A stretch of DNA of 64,000 nt from Parvularcula bermudensis HTCC2503 (GTDB lineage: Bacteria; Pseudomonadota; Alphaproteobacteria; Caulobacterales; Parvularculaceae), in assembly GCF_000152825.2 (NCBI RefSeq), contig NC_014414.1:620001-684000 (forward strand), written 5' to 3'. The position numbers and the translations under genes were made by a program. Shown here piece after piece: positions 8,523 to 16,147 of this stretch (within the stretch, counting starts at the first letter, position 1; each line of letters opens with the position of its first letter). The notes beneath the pieces are model-generated. The model did no database searches. It was given only the letters and a program-made list of their open reading frames with translations, and had not been told where the DNA came from.

Positions 8523-8819
8523 CTACATGAACAGGCGGACCGGATAAGGATGCGGCTGCAAATCCGGCATCCGTTTGACGATCTGGGCGAGCCTTCCCGC
8601 ATAGTTCAGCGTGACCGGCATGCCGTCATAGGGGCCGTCATTGTTCCAATCCATCTTGGTCAAACCGAGCGTGTCGCTGCACACATCGCCGAAATCGCCA
8701 CGCCCCGCGTGCCGAGTGATGAGGAGCGGTTCGGGCGTGCCTTTCCCTTCCTTGAAATAGTGCGCGCCGCGCAGCGCCACATCAGGGAGGTCGTCGCGGC
8801 TCCACAGGAGCGCTTCATG
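8523..8819 (-). pseudogene. Truncated duplicate of the short Argonaute 3' end
   Basis: These 297 bp match 18322-18618, the last 98 codons of the full-length Argonaute gene, with roughly ten mismatches by eye. The last 84 residues of the protein (from ALRGAHYF to PYPVRLFM) are identical. The match breaks sharply at 8819/8820 on the 5' side and at the stop codon on the 3' side. There is no start region or MID domain, so it cannot make a working protein. With the intact gene it forms direct repeats around 9.5 kb of cargo. Confidence 0.88.
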
Positions 8820-9263
8820 GGGCTCGAACTGATATTATTTCCAATTTAATATCAGTATGTTATGTCTGTCTTTATACTGACTATAACTACCAATATGTAC
8901 GTGTTTTGTATCCCACTTCGCGCGCATCTTGCCTGCCCCGTCCCGCACCAATCCCCGGCAAGATGGACGCAAGAAGTGGTCACCGTCAGTCTTCAAAAAC
9001 TTCGCAAGGCACATCATTCGCCTCGGGCGCATTTCTACAAATTCCTCGCATACCCATATTCGGGATCAATGAGGTCAGATGCGCCGTCGGGAATAAAAGT
9101 CGGCTTTTTCCTCGATGGTACTGTCACGAAGCCCTCCTTCTCGGTCAGTCTTCGGCCCGATATCAGGCTATCGGCACGAGATGCCCCATCGAGGCCTACA
9201 AAGCCATAAAAGGTTCCTAATGGGGCACAAAGCCCCCCTAAGGGCCCATAAGCCACAATAATC
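8820..9263. other. Gene-free stretch after the Argonaute fragment
   Basis: About 440 bp with no convincing gene. Short frames exist on both strands, but none has a ribosome binding site or recognisable domain. It contains a perfect 9-bp inverted repeat (ACTGATATT/AATATCAGT, 8828-8836 and 8848-8856) just past the break of the Argonaute copy, and TTTATACTGA at 8871-8880, which recurs at 18075-18084 downstream of the intact gene. Confidence 0.5.
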
Positions 9264-9294
9264 TATGTGGCCATTTTGATGCTATATGTGGCCA
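9264..9294 (+). promoter_or_regulatory. Direct repeat upstream of the antitoxin gene, probable operator
   Basis: TATGTGGCCA occurs at 9264-9273 and again at 9285-9294, exactly 21 bp apart, or two helical turns. The second copy sits in a GTGGCCAC palindrome. It lies 20 bp before the antitoxin start and its AGGAGG ribosome binding site, the usual place for autoregulation by Phd-type antitoxins. Confidence 0.5.
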
Positions 9295-9313
9295 CGTAAT
9301 AGGAGGTCTGACC

Positions 9314-9736
9314 ATGAAAGCAGAGCTAGAGCGCTGGCGAGGAGAAATACTATCGTTTTTCTGCCTCCACTTTGTAAAGCCCGGCGTATTTGCTGGGGAC
9401 GCAGCAGCAAGTCCTGTCTATCGCGTTCGTGAGGCCAAAAATCAGTTCTCCAAACTTTGCTACGATGCGACCGTGATGCCTCAATTCATTGATCCACAGG
9501 GAGCCGATAAGGAGCCCTTGTCGCTCATCGCGACAGATGATCTTGCGCGTCTCGTTGAACTGGCCCGCCGTGGGTTGGGCCGCAAAGGCAAGCCTGCGGA
9601 TCGCGTTCTGGCTCGCCTAAGTGAGGTCGGCGGCCCCTCAAACGCGCCCCTGCCCAAACGCCGAAGATCGAGGACGAAAAGTCGCCGTCTAACGGATTTC
9701 CCGGCTATGCAGGGAACAACTGATTCCGACCTGTGA
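9314..9736 (+). CDS. Phd/YefM-like antitoxin
   Basis: This 140-aa protein has a core at residues about 37-85 (VREAKNQFSKLCYDA, then PQFIDPQG and LIATDDLARLVELAR) that follows the Phd/YefM pattern: a short DNA-binding N-terminal fold with AKNxFSxL, then the toxin-binding tail. It is longer than the usual 80-90 aa because of an extra 36-residue N-terminus and a basic tail (PKRRRSRTKSRR). AGGAGG lies 9 bp before the ATG. The stop overlaps the start of the PIN-like gene (GTGA), a typical toxin-antitoxin arrangement. Confidence 0.65.
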   Translation: MKAELERWRGEILSFFCLHFVKPGVFAGDAAASPVYRVREAKNQFSKLCYDATVMPQFIDPQGADKEPLSLIATDDLARLVELARRGLGRKGKPADRVLARLSEVGGPSNAPLPKRRRSRTKSRRLTDFPAMQGTTDSDL

Positions 9737-10224
9737 CTTATTTGCTAGGCGTCGACGAGTTCATCGAACTCGTCGACGGTAATCCGGATCACCCTACTCT
9801 TCAGTTCATCGCTTCTAATAACAATCCCGACATCATCGCTTCCGCGATCGCCTACGGCGCCGCGATCGAAATGGTCCGTTGTGATGAAGAAATGGAGGAC
9901 GAGACTCGGCGCCTCTGGGCCTCAAAACTGGATGTCGTCGGCGAAGCCTTCCGGGATGAGGACATTAATTCCCTCTTTGCGATCAATTCACCCGACTTAG
10001 CTGGTTTGGATCTACTGCCGTTCACCGAACGCGAAGCTGCCGTTTGGGCAGAATTGAAGAGCCAGCCGCTTGAAGGTGAAGTGGACGATTTGGATCTTAT
10101 GATCGCCGCAACCGCGATAACACGCGGCTACACTTTGCTCGCGCGTCCGCGTCCCTGGCATGACAGTGTCCAACCTATCGCCGGGCTAGGCCGCGTTGTC
10201 TTGAAAATTGTGAACCCCTCCTAG
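9733..10224 (+). CDS. PIN-like toxin, VapC-type, divergent
   Basis: This 163-aa protein starts at a GTG overlapping the antitoxin stop. The C-terminal half carries the PIN-domain signature DLDLMIAATAITRGYTLLAR, close to the VapC/FitB consensus, and the N-terminus (YLLGVDEFIELVDG) aligns loosely with the first PIN strand. The usual LLDTN acidic site reads LLGVD, so the first metal-binding Asp is displaced or lost. If active it would cleave RNA. The gene is followed 2 bp later by a patatin gene, suggesting one operon of antitoxin, toxin and lipase. Confidence 0.6.
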   Translation: MTYLLGVDEFIELVDGNPDHPTLQFIASNNNPDIIASAIAYGAAIEMVRCDEEMEDETRRLWASKLDVVGEAFRDEDINSLFAINSPDLAGLDLLPFTEREAAVWAELKSQPLEGEVDDLDLMIAATAITRGYTLLARPRPWHDSVQPIAGLGRVVLKIVNPS

Positions 10225-10225
10225 G

Positions 10226-11233
10226 ATGTCGGCCACCTCCAACGCAAATCCGAACCTCTCCCATGTGCGCATACTGGCTCTCACAGGGGGTGGATATCCG
10301 GGACTTTTCTCTGCGCATGTCCTCGAATTGCTGGAGAAAATCCAAAACAGAAATCAAACAGCCCCGCTGAAATCGTCTTTCGAAATTCTCGCCGGAACAT
10401 CGATTGGCGCCGTCATTGCCGCCGCGATCGCTCACGGCGTACCCGCCGAAACAATACGCAAATCCTTCGAGGAAAAGGGAGAACTGGTATTCCCACGACG
10501 TCGAACGCTACGGCCCTGGGTAGGCGGGGCAAAACACTCCCCTGACGGTTTAAGAGAAGTTATCCTAGAACATATTGGGGAAGATATGCGTCTTGGCGAC
10601 ATCGATAAGTGGCTCGTAATACCTGCTATCGACGAGACCAACGGTGAACCCGTCCTGTATCGAAGTTATAGTCCGTCTCAGGAGGATATACGGGTAGTCG
10701 ATGCTGTGCTTGCATCAGCGGCGGCCCCAACATTCCTACCGCTACACACTATGCCCAGCATAAGCGGCGGCAATATACGTCTTACAGATGGAGGATTGAT
10801 CGCCAACGCCCCTGACCTCGTCGCTGCCCTAGACGCCAGAAATGCTCTTGGTTGCCCCTACGAAAACATGCGCATGATCTCAATCGCCCCTCCATCCCAC
10901 GGACGATCCCCCTACCCGCCATCCGCAGGCGTTGATTGGGGTGTTCTAAAATGGATGAGACGCGGCCCAAGATTGATACAGGCCTCTATTTCCGCCCAAA
11001 TGAAGCTCACTCGTTATGTAACCGAACGGCTTGGTCTTTGTGAATATCACCTCATCGAAGGCGATTCGACAGCCTCCGAAGACAAAATCCTTAAGGTGGA
11101 CTCAGCCTCGCCAGAAGCAATAAAGACGATCGCCTCAATCGCTGAACGCTACCGAATCAAGATCGGTGGTGACGAAGTAACCAAAAGGAATCTGTCCAGG
11201 ATCCTGTCAAAGAACGCGTTAAAGCGGATTTGA
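10226..11233 (+). CDS. Patatin-like phospholipase, probable defence effector
   Basis: This 335-aa protein is a patatin-family lipid acyl hydrolase. It shows the oxyanion loop GGGYPG (residues about 21-26), the nucleophile elbow GTSIG (about 57-61) and the catalytic Asp in DGG (about 188-190). Patatin effectors such as CapV in CBASS degrade membrane phospholipids on activation. No cyclic-nucleotide synthase lies nearby; instead it follows the antitoxin/PIN pair by 2 bp. The C-terminal about 100 residues show no domain I can name and could be a sensor region. Confidence 0.82.
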   Translation: MSATSNANPNLSHVRILALTGGGYPGLFSAHVLELLEKIQNRNQTAPLKSSFEILAGTSIGAVIAAAIAHGVPAETIRKSFEEKGELVFPRRRTLRPWVGGAKHSPDGLREVILEHIGEDMRLGDIDKWLVIPAIDETNGEPVLYRSYSPSQEDIRVVDAVLASAAAPTFLPLHTMPSISGGNIRLTDGGLIANAPDLVAALDARNALGCPYENMRMISIAPPSHGRSPYPPSAGVDWGVLKWMRRGPRLIQASISAQMKLTRYVTERLGLCEYHLIEGDSTASEDKILKVDSASPEAIKTIASIAERYRIKIGGDEVTKRNLSRILSKNALKRI

Positions 11234-11262
11234 ACGTCCGTTAACCCTTTCCAATCGGAAGA

Positions 11263-12021
11263 ATGGTACAAAAGGGTATAAAACCCACCAAAAGGGCCCT
11301 TTTGTTGATGAAGATTCAAGTTCCCCATCAGGCAGGGTTTTTCCTTGATCCGGAGATCAAGGACATGATGCCGATCGCCTGGCAGGAGGAATTCGCACAA
11401 TATCGATTTTTCTACGCCCCCGCTTATCGCGATACGGCGCGCCAACTTCTGGGTGACCTAACGGTAAATAGTTACGTGGGCGAGGCCTCTTCGTACCGCC
11501 GTCAGCTCGCGGAATTTGTTCCAACCCAACTCAAATCAGAAGTCCCGAAAGTCCAATACCATGATTGGGAGACCCTCGGCAGCGACCAGATCCGATCTGC
11601 CATGAAAGAGACCAATCTAGGATTTTCGAAGCTCGTGCTCGCGATGATCCTCCTTCAACTCATGACGGAGAAACGAAATGATCTCCGAAATACTCCGGAC
11701 ACGACAAATGTCTTTGATAAGGTCAAAATTCACCCCGCCCTTTTCATCTTTCAAGATTTTGATGCCGACAAATTCAGAGAGATAGTAATTCACGACTCCC
11801 ATATGTTCCGTGAACTGCAACAAGCGACCCAGCAACGAAATACGTTCTTTGAAGACATTGCTGAAGGCCGACCCGCTACATATCACACACTCGAGGCCAT
11901 TCGTAATTGGCTTATCGGCAAGCATACGGATATAGCCGTCGGCGACATTGTCCCCATAACCGAACGTGGACAGCTGAAGCCAGCCCAAAAGGAAAGAGTC
12001 AGGTCTAATCAATCCGTATAG
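11263..12021 (+). CDS. Hypothetical protein downstream of the patatin gene
   Basis: The 252-aa open frame is not recognised. A later start at the ATG at 11308 (MKIQVPHQAGFFLDPE) is equally possible, because a perfect palindrome (11290-11303) lies just before it. The protein appears soluble and mostly helical. It contains several short charged segments (QLKSEVPKVQYHDWE, MTEKRNDLRN) and no cysteine-rich or P-loop motif. It lies 29 bp after the patatin gene on the same strand and may be a fourth member of that operon. Confidence 0.6.
   Translation: MVQKGIKPTKRALLLMKIQVPHQAGFFLDPEIKDMMPIAWQEEFAQYRFFYAPAYRDTARQLLGDLTVNSYVGEASSYRRQLAEFVPTQLKSEVPKVQYHDWETLGSDQIRSAMKETNLGFSKLVLAMILLQLMTEKRNDLRNTPDTTNVFDKVKIHPALFIFQDFDADKFREIVIHDSHMFRELQQATQQRNTFFEDIAEGRPATYHTLEAIRNWLIGKHTDIAVGDIVPITERGQLKPAQKERVRSNQSV
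11290..11303. promoter_or_regulatory. Perfect 14-bp palindrome
   Basis: AAAAGGGCCCTTTT is fully self-complementary and lies 5 bp before the internal ATG at 11308. It could be an operator or a short hairpin between the patatin gene and the unknown gene; nothing else supports a specific role. Confidence 0.3.
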
Positions 12022-12264
12022 CTGTACAATCTGCGCGCGCCTTGCCGTAAACATGGTATGAATAGGCGCCAAACGAAATAACCGCGATCTTCCAAGAAAC
12101 GCCATGAGCGAAAACTCAAGACTTGCTGAAAGCAGAATATTCTGGGACGCTACTATGGCGTGTTGATCGTTGGTACCGCTGGCTTCAGTAAATCGATTTG
12201 TAGGGAGCGCTAGCGCGACCGGCCTGCTTTATTCATTGTTACAAGTAAAGACGAGAAGTCCCAA

Positions 12265-13044
12265 TTGGCATCGAATACGAGGTTTTCATTGACATCCATT
12301 CTAGAGATAAAGCCTCCAAACACACTCGGATTTTTGACCGAACGTCAAAAAGAGAAGCGCATACTACATGTTGACATCGATGCAGATTTTAATTCCTCAC
12401 AAACAATTTCTTACACAATCGACGTTGTCTTCGACCCCTCACCTTTTTCAACAGGGATTTTTGAAAAGGTCGACTTCTACGTCGGATCGACAGGCGTGAA
12501 TATCACCATCGATTTTTTCGACGGAGAAGTTCACGGATTTACCGAAGAAATCAGCATCTCCGTTGAATATACCAACGATAGACTGATTGAGAGGTACGCT
12601 GATCTTACGATCTCTCCCAAAATTGAGCTATCGTCCGGTAAAGCTTCAATGAAGACCGAAGTTGGCTCGATTCACCGCAAAAAAGGGGAGCGATACACTC
12701 AATCATCCGCATTTCAGTGCCGAGAGGCAGTGCTCACCCCAATCGATCTCGGCTCCGGGGTTCGCTGGCTGCTTCAACAACCGAGATCCGACAAGGCTAT
12801 TCGAGATTTCTTGGCGGGCAACCTTCATCTTGCCGCATCACATACTCCCGGATCGGCTACCTCCCGGGGAACAGTGACCGCACGACTCTCAGATATACGA
12901 ATTTTTGATGGAGAACGACGACCGGTAAGCGCGCGGAAGTCGCTCCTTATGTTGTTCAAATTGTTTGAGGCTGGGATGTGGTTAACCGACTCAAAATCGG
13001 TTTCATTCGAATTCGAATTACAAAGAGCTGACAGTGAAGAATAG
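12265..13044 (+). CDS. Hypothetical protein, first of an overlapping pair
   Basis: This 259-aa frame opens at a TTG after GACGAGAAG; a TTG at 12289 is an alternative start. I do not recognise the protein. It looks rich in beta strands (TISYTIDVVFDPSP, VNITIDFFDG, SISVEYTND) with a helical C-terminal part. The DNA is visibly more AT-rich than the transfer genes, which suggests separate acquisition. It overlaps the next gene by 11 bp, so the two products are probably made together. Confidence 0.55.
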   Translation: MASNTRFSLTSILEIKPPNTLGFLTERQKEKRILHVDIDADFNSSQTISYTIDVVFDPSPFSTGIFEKVDFYVGSTGVNITIDFFDGEVHGFTEEISISVEYTNDRLIERYADLTISPKIELSSGKASMKTEVGSIHRKKGERYTQSSAFQCREAVLTPIDLGSGVRWLLQQPRSDKAIRDFLAGNLHLAASHTPGSATSRGTVTARLSDIRIFDGERRPVSARKSLLMLFKLFEAGMWLTDSKSVSFEFELQRADSEE

Positions 13045-13747
13045 CTTGAACATAAGCCTCGAGCTCGCCGCCGAATTGGAATCAATTGCATCCAGCGATG
13101 CGAGTTTCGCAGACATCTGCGTCAAGCACGATATTAGACCGGATGCATTTCGCAGTTTCATCGAGCAATTGGCACTAGATGACGATAGCGATGCAATAGC
13201 TTTACTCGCTGCATCGGAACGGGCGTTCTCATCGGAAACACCAGTATCTCTCGAAACCACACGAAGATTGAGGGAGTTAGAACGAACAAGCCAAGCAATC
13301 GAAAACGTTGCTGGCGCTGGGAAACGTGTACGTGTAAGCGGCACTCGGAGTTCTTTCGCAAGCGAATACGCTGGCTCAAAATATGGTGGCTTGAATTGGG
13401 TTGAGAATCCGCAACAGCATACTATTTCTCACTATCTTTTACACTCCGACAGAACTGTCGAAGTGGACGTTTCCTATGCGCCAAATCAGGAAATATGTTT
13501 TGGAGTCCGCTGGTCAGGCAGCCCGATTGGAGACGCAGTCGCCGTCCAGGCCGCACTGCTAAATGCCGACAGTAAAATCGCATCACTGACGAGAAAAGTG
13601 ACGTTCAAGGATGACGGCTCGGTGATTGGCCCAAGCCGTATTCAAGGACAAGTCCGCTTACGTCGTTCACAGTTTGAGTTGCGGCAGGCAAGACAAATAC
13701 AGTTTTCGATACTATCGATTGCTCCACACGGCGGGCAGCATATTTAG
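13034..13747 (+). CDS. Hypothetical protein, second of an overlapping pair
   Basis: This 237-aa protein starts at a GTG inside the end of the preceding gene. The N-terminal about 95 residues are predicted helical (LAAELESIASSDASFADIC, TTRRLRELERTSQAIENV). The rest looks like beta strands (RTVEVDVSYAPNQEICFGVRW). I recognise no family. Overlap with the upstream gene indicates one functional unit. AT-rich composition matches its partner and differs from the GC-rich genes on either side. Confidence 0.55.
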   Translation: MKNSLNISLELAAELESIASSDASFADICVKHDIRPDAFRSFIEQLALDDDSDAIALLAASERAFSSETPVSLETTRRLRELERTSQAIENVAGAGKRVRVSGTRSSFASEYAGSKYGGLNWVENPQQHTISHYLLHSDRTVEVDVSYAPNQEICFGVRWSGSPIGDAVAVQAALLNADSKIASLTRKVTFKDDGSVIGPSRIQGQVRLRRSQFELRQARQIQFSILSIAPHGGQHI

Positions 13748-13824
13748 GCGGCCGCAACGCCAAGTTTGCCAGCCCCCCGGTATCGGTAGCGCCTATCAAG
13801 CACACGGGGTGCTGAATCGGGTCA

Positions 13825-14079
13825 CTAAGGCAGCCCGCCGACGAAACCGCCTGAGTCCTCGTTGCGGATCAGCGCGATGCGCATACCGACATGGGTGCAG
13901 TGCGGGCGTTTGCAGGCGAGATTGTCCTTCACTTCGCGCAGCGTGACGTCGCGATGGATCACCTTGAGAAGCAATTGCGTCGGGTTCTCGAGCCATGTGT
14001 GACCGCATTTAAGGCAGGTCGCCTCGATGAGAGAGGCCTCATCAAGATCGCGTAGCTGCAGGTCATCGAGCCAGCTCAC
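13825..14079 (-). CDS. Small zinc-ribbon protein partnered with the Y-family polymerase
   Basis: This 84-aa protein starts at a GTG at 14079 that overlaps the polymerase stop codon (GTGA), so translation is coupled. It holds two cysteine pairs or near pairs (CLKCGHTW at residues about 22-29 and CKRPHCTHVG at about 54-63) that would bind one zinc. No enzymatic motif is seen. It may act as an accessory factor to the polymerase, but this is inferred from gene coupling only. Confidence 0.65.
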   Translation of the reverse strand: MSWLDDLQLRDLDEASLIEATCLKCGHTWLENPTQLLLKVIHRDVTLREVKDNLACKRPHCTHVGMRIALIRNEDSGGFVGGLP

Positions 14080-15332
14080 CAGAAATCCTCCGCTGACGGA
14101 ATGCGCGTATAGGCGATCTTGCCGCCGGCATAGCCGCCGGGTGGCGGCGTCAGCGGTCCGAGCGACAGAACCCGCTTGCCGAATTTGCGGTTGAGCCCAT
14201 CCATATCGGCGGTGAGCCGCTCCCATTTCTGCCGGTCCTCGTCGTCGGCGTGGAAGAGGTCGCGCTTGCGGGCGTTCGCTGGCGTCAGATCCGACAGCGT
14301 GACCCCGACCCGGACGATTTCGATCTTATGCCGCGCAAGGTCGTCCCGGGCTTTCTCCCAGAGGATATCGAGCGCCGAGAGAATGGCTTTGTCGTCATGG
14401 GCGCTGGGAATGTCCCGGCACTGCACCCAAGCGCCCTTTCTCAGATCGAGCCAGACCCAGAGCCGGTTCGTATAGAAACGGTCGCGGCGCATGCGCCGCG
14501 CCGCCTTGATGAGAAGCAGCCGCGCACAGTCATACGCCTTGTCGAGATTGCGCCACTCGGGCGGCAGCACACGGCCATGACCATACATGCCTCGACCTGT
14601 CGGTTCCGCCTTGAGAGCATAGCCATGCAGCGCATACCAGAGCCGTTCCCCCGTCACATTGCCCCAAAGGGCGCGCGCCTGTTTTGGCTGAAGGTCGAGC
14701 AGACCCTCCATTTGATTAACACCCGCGGCGGCGAGGCGCTTCTCCATACGGCCGCCAATGCCGGGGACCTCCGTGAGCGGAAGGTCCTGCAACGGCCTTG
14801 GCATATCTTCCGGGCGCCAGATGGTGACCCCGTTCGGCTTGTCCATCTTGCACGCCATCTTGGCGAGCAGGCGGTTCGCCGCGTAACCTATGGAACAGGT
14901 GATATGCGGGCCGATATTTTCGGCGATGAACGATTTGAGACGGCGGGCCAATCCTTGCGGGTCGCCGATATCGGACTTCGTCAGCGTGCAGCACAGCTCG
15001 TCGATCGATTTGACCGTTTCGATCGGGATCTCGCAGGAAATCTCATTGAGAAGCGCGCCATGCGCCCAACGAAAAAGATCTGGGCGTTGCATGACCAACA
15101 CGATGTCGGGGCAGATCGCGCGCGCCTCAGGCACCCGCATGACATTTTGGACGCCGCGCGCCTTCGCCTCCTTCGAGCAGGCGATGACCGTCGTATATTG
15201 CGCAGAGGCAGTATCGAAGGGAATGACGCCCACAGGCTTGCCGCGCAGGTGCGGCATGGCCTGCTGCATCACGGACGCAAAAAAGCCGTCGAAGTCGAGA
15301 TAGAGTGTTTCGATGGTTTCAGGCTTGCGCAT
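14076..15332 (-). CDS. Y-family DNA polymerase (DinB/ImuB-related), SOS regulated
   Basis: This 418-aa translesion polymerase has the palm motif YLDFDGFFASV at residues about 11-21 with the first catalytic Asp, SIDELCC at about 108-114 with the Asp-Glu pair, helix-hairpin-helix GIGGRMEKRLAAAG at about 190-203, and a little-finger domain after about residue 240. In Pol IV the second motif is usually SIDEAY; the LCC variant is a divergence. A GAAC-N7-GAAC LexA box lies 26 bp upstream of the ATG. It forms an operon with the zinc-ribbon gene and is divergent from an SRAP gene. Confidence 0.88.
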   Translation of the reverse strand: MRKPETIETLYLDFDGFFASVMQQAMPHLRGKPVGVIPFDTASAQYTTVIACSKEAKARGVQNVMRVPEARAICPDIVLVMQRPDLFRWAHGALLNEISCEIPIETVKSIDELCCTLTKSDIGDPQGLARRLKSFIAENIGPHITCSIGYAANRLLAKMACKMDKPNGVTIWRPEDMPRPLQDLPLTEVPGIGGRMEKRLAAAGVNQMEGLLDLQPKQARALWGNVTGERLWYALHGYALKAEPTGRGMYGHGRVLPPEWRNLDKAYDCARLLLIKAARRMRRDRFYTNRLWVWLDLRKGAWVQCRDIPSAHDDKAILSALDILWEKARDDLARHKIEIVRVGVTLSDLTPANARKRDLFHADDEDRQKWERLTADMDGLNRKFGKRVLSLGPLTPPPGGYAGGKIAYTRIPSAEDFW

Positions 15333-15357
15333 CCTTTTTCGGCCCAGACAGAACGTA

Positions 15358-15372
15358 GAACAAAGAAAGAAC
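15358..15372. promoter_or_regulatory. LexA (SOS) box
   Basis: GAAC-AAAGAAA-GAAC is an exact match to the alphaproteobacterial LexA consensus GTTC-N7-GTTC read on the other strand. It lies in the 158-bp divergent region between the Y-family polymerase (start 15332) and the SRAP gene (start 15491). It would repress the polymerase, and perhaps both genes, until DNA damage. Confidence 0.75.
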
Positions 15373-15490
15373 GCGGGACGCCGGGAGTCAAATGGATTCT
15401 GGGCGGAGCGGGCGACTCACTTTCCCCATTCCGAGCGGAGAAGGCTGAAAAATCCTTGCGGATCAAGGTGCGCCGGGCTTTTCTGAGGGG

Positions 15491-16147
15491 ATGTGCAATC
15501 GCTATGCGAACAGAGCCTCGATCGCTGAGATGCGCCGCTTGATGGCGGCCTTGAAGCGCATTCTGGAGACCACGTCCGAGACTGGTAACTTCGGCGGCGA
15601 GGATGTCTATCCGGATCGCAACGGCGTCGTCTTGCGGCCCTTGGGCGAGGACAGGATAGAACTCGCGGCTCTGAGGTGGGGCTTTCCGGAAACCAAGGCG
15701 GGGTCGCGGCCGATCACGAATATCCGCAACCTAAAAAGCGCGTGGTGGCGGAACGTAAATGGCGAGTATCTTCTAAAACCCGAACATCGCTGCCTTGTGC
15801 CTTTCACCGCCTTTGCCGAGCCGCCGCGATCGCCGATCTGGTTCGGCCTGCCGGATCAGGAGGTAGCCTTCTTCGCCGGTATCTGGCGCCCGTAGCGTGG
15901 CGAAAGGCTGGATGTCGTCGAAGGCAAGAGCCGACGCGCCCGGGTTGAGAAGTCCTGGGAGCTCTACGCTTTCCTGACGACGGAAGCGAACGACGTCGTG
16001 CGGCCGGTGCATGAAAAGGCAATGCCGGTGATCCTGACCGAACCCGAAGAATGGAAGGCTTGGCTCGCCGGCGGCGAAGACAGTCTCAAGCTGCAGCATC
16101 CGCTCGATAACGACCGGCTCGCCATCGTGGGCGATCCGTTTTACTAA
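15491..16147 (+). pseudogene. SRAP (HMCES/YedK-like) protein gene with an in-frame amber stop
   Basis: The 219-codon frame encodes an SRAP-domain protein, which shields abasic sites through the N-terminal Cys2. Residues MCNRYANR, LRWGFPETK, TNIRNLKSAWWR and HRCLVPFTAFAE fit the family. Codon 135, at 15893-15895, is TAG just after AGIWRP, where family members usually have Trp. The same frame continues without error to 16147 with family-like sequence (SWELYAFLTTEANDVVRPVHEKAMPVIL). A single TGG to TAG change, a sequencing error or readthrough would all explain this. Cys2 is present; the C-terminal His region lies after the stop. Confidence 0.8.

Noticed and set aside
8523-8780. An 85-codon open frame that could be read as a small protein gene
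   Set aside because: It is the end of a broken copy of the Argonaute gene; the GTG used as a start is an internal Val codon and no ribosome binding site is present.
10226-11233. Patatin as part of a CBASS operon
   Set aside because: No CD-NTase, E1/E2, JAB or HORMA gene is nearby; the partners are an antitoxin and a PIN-like protein.
15491-15895. SRAP gene as a complete 134-aa protein
   Set aside because: The same frame continues with clear family sequence to 16147, so it is one interrupted gene.
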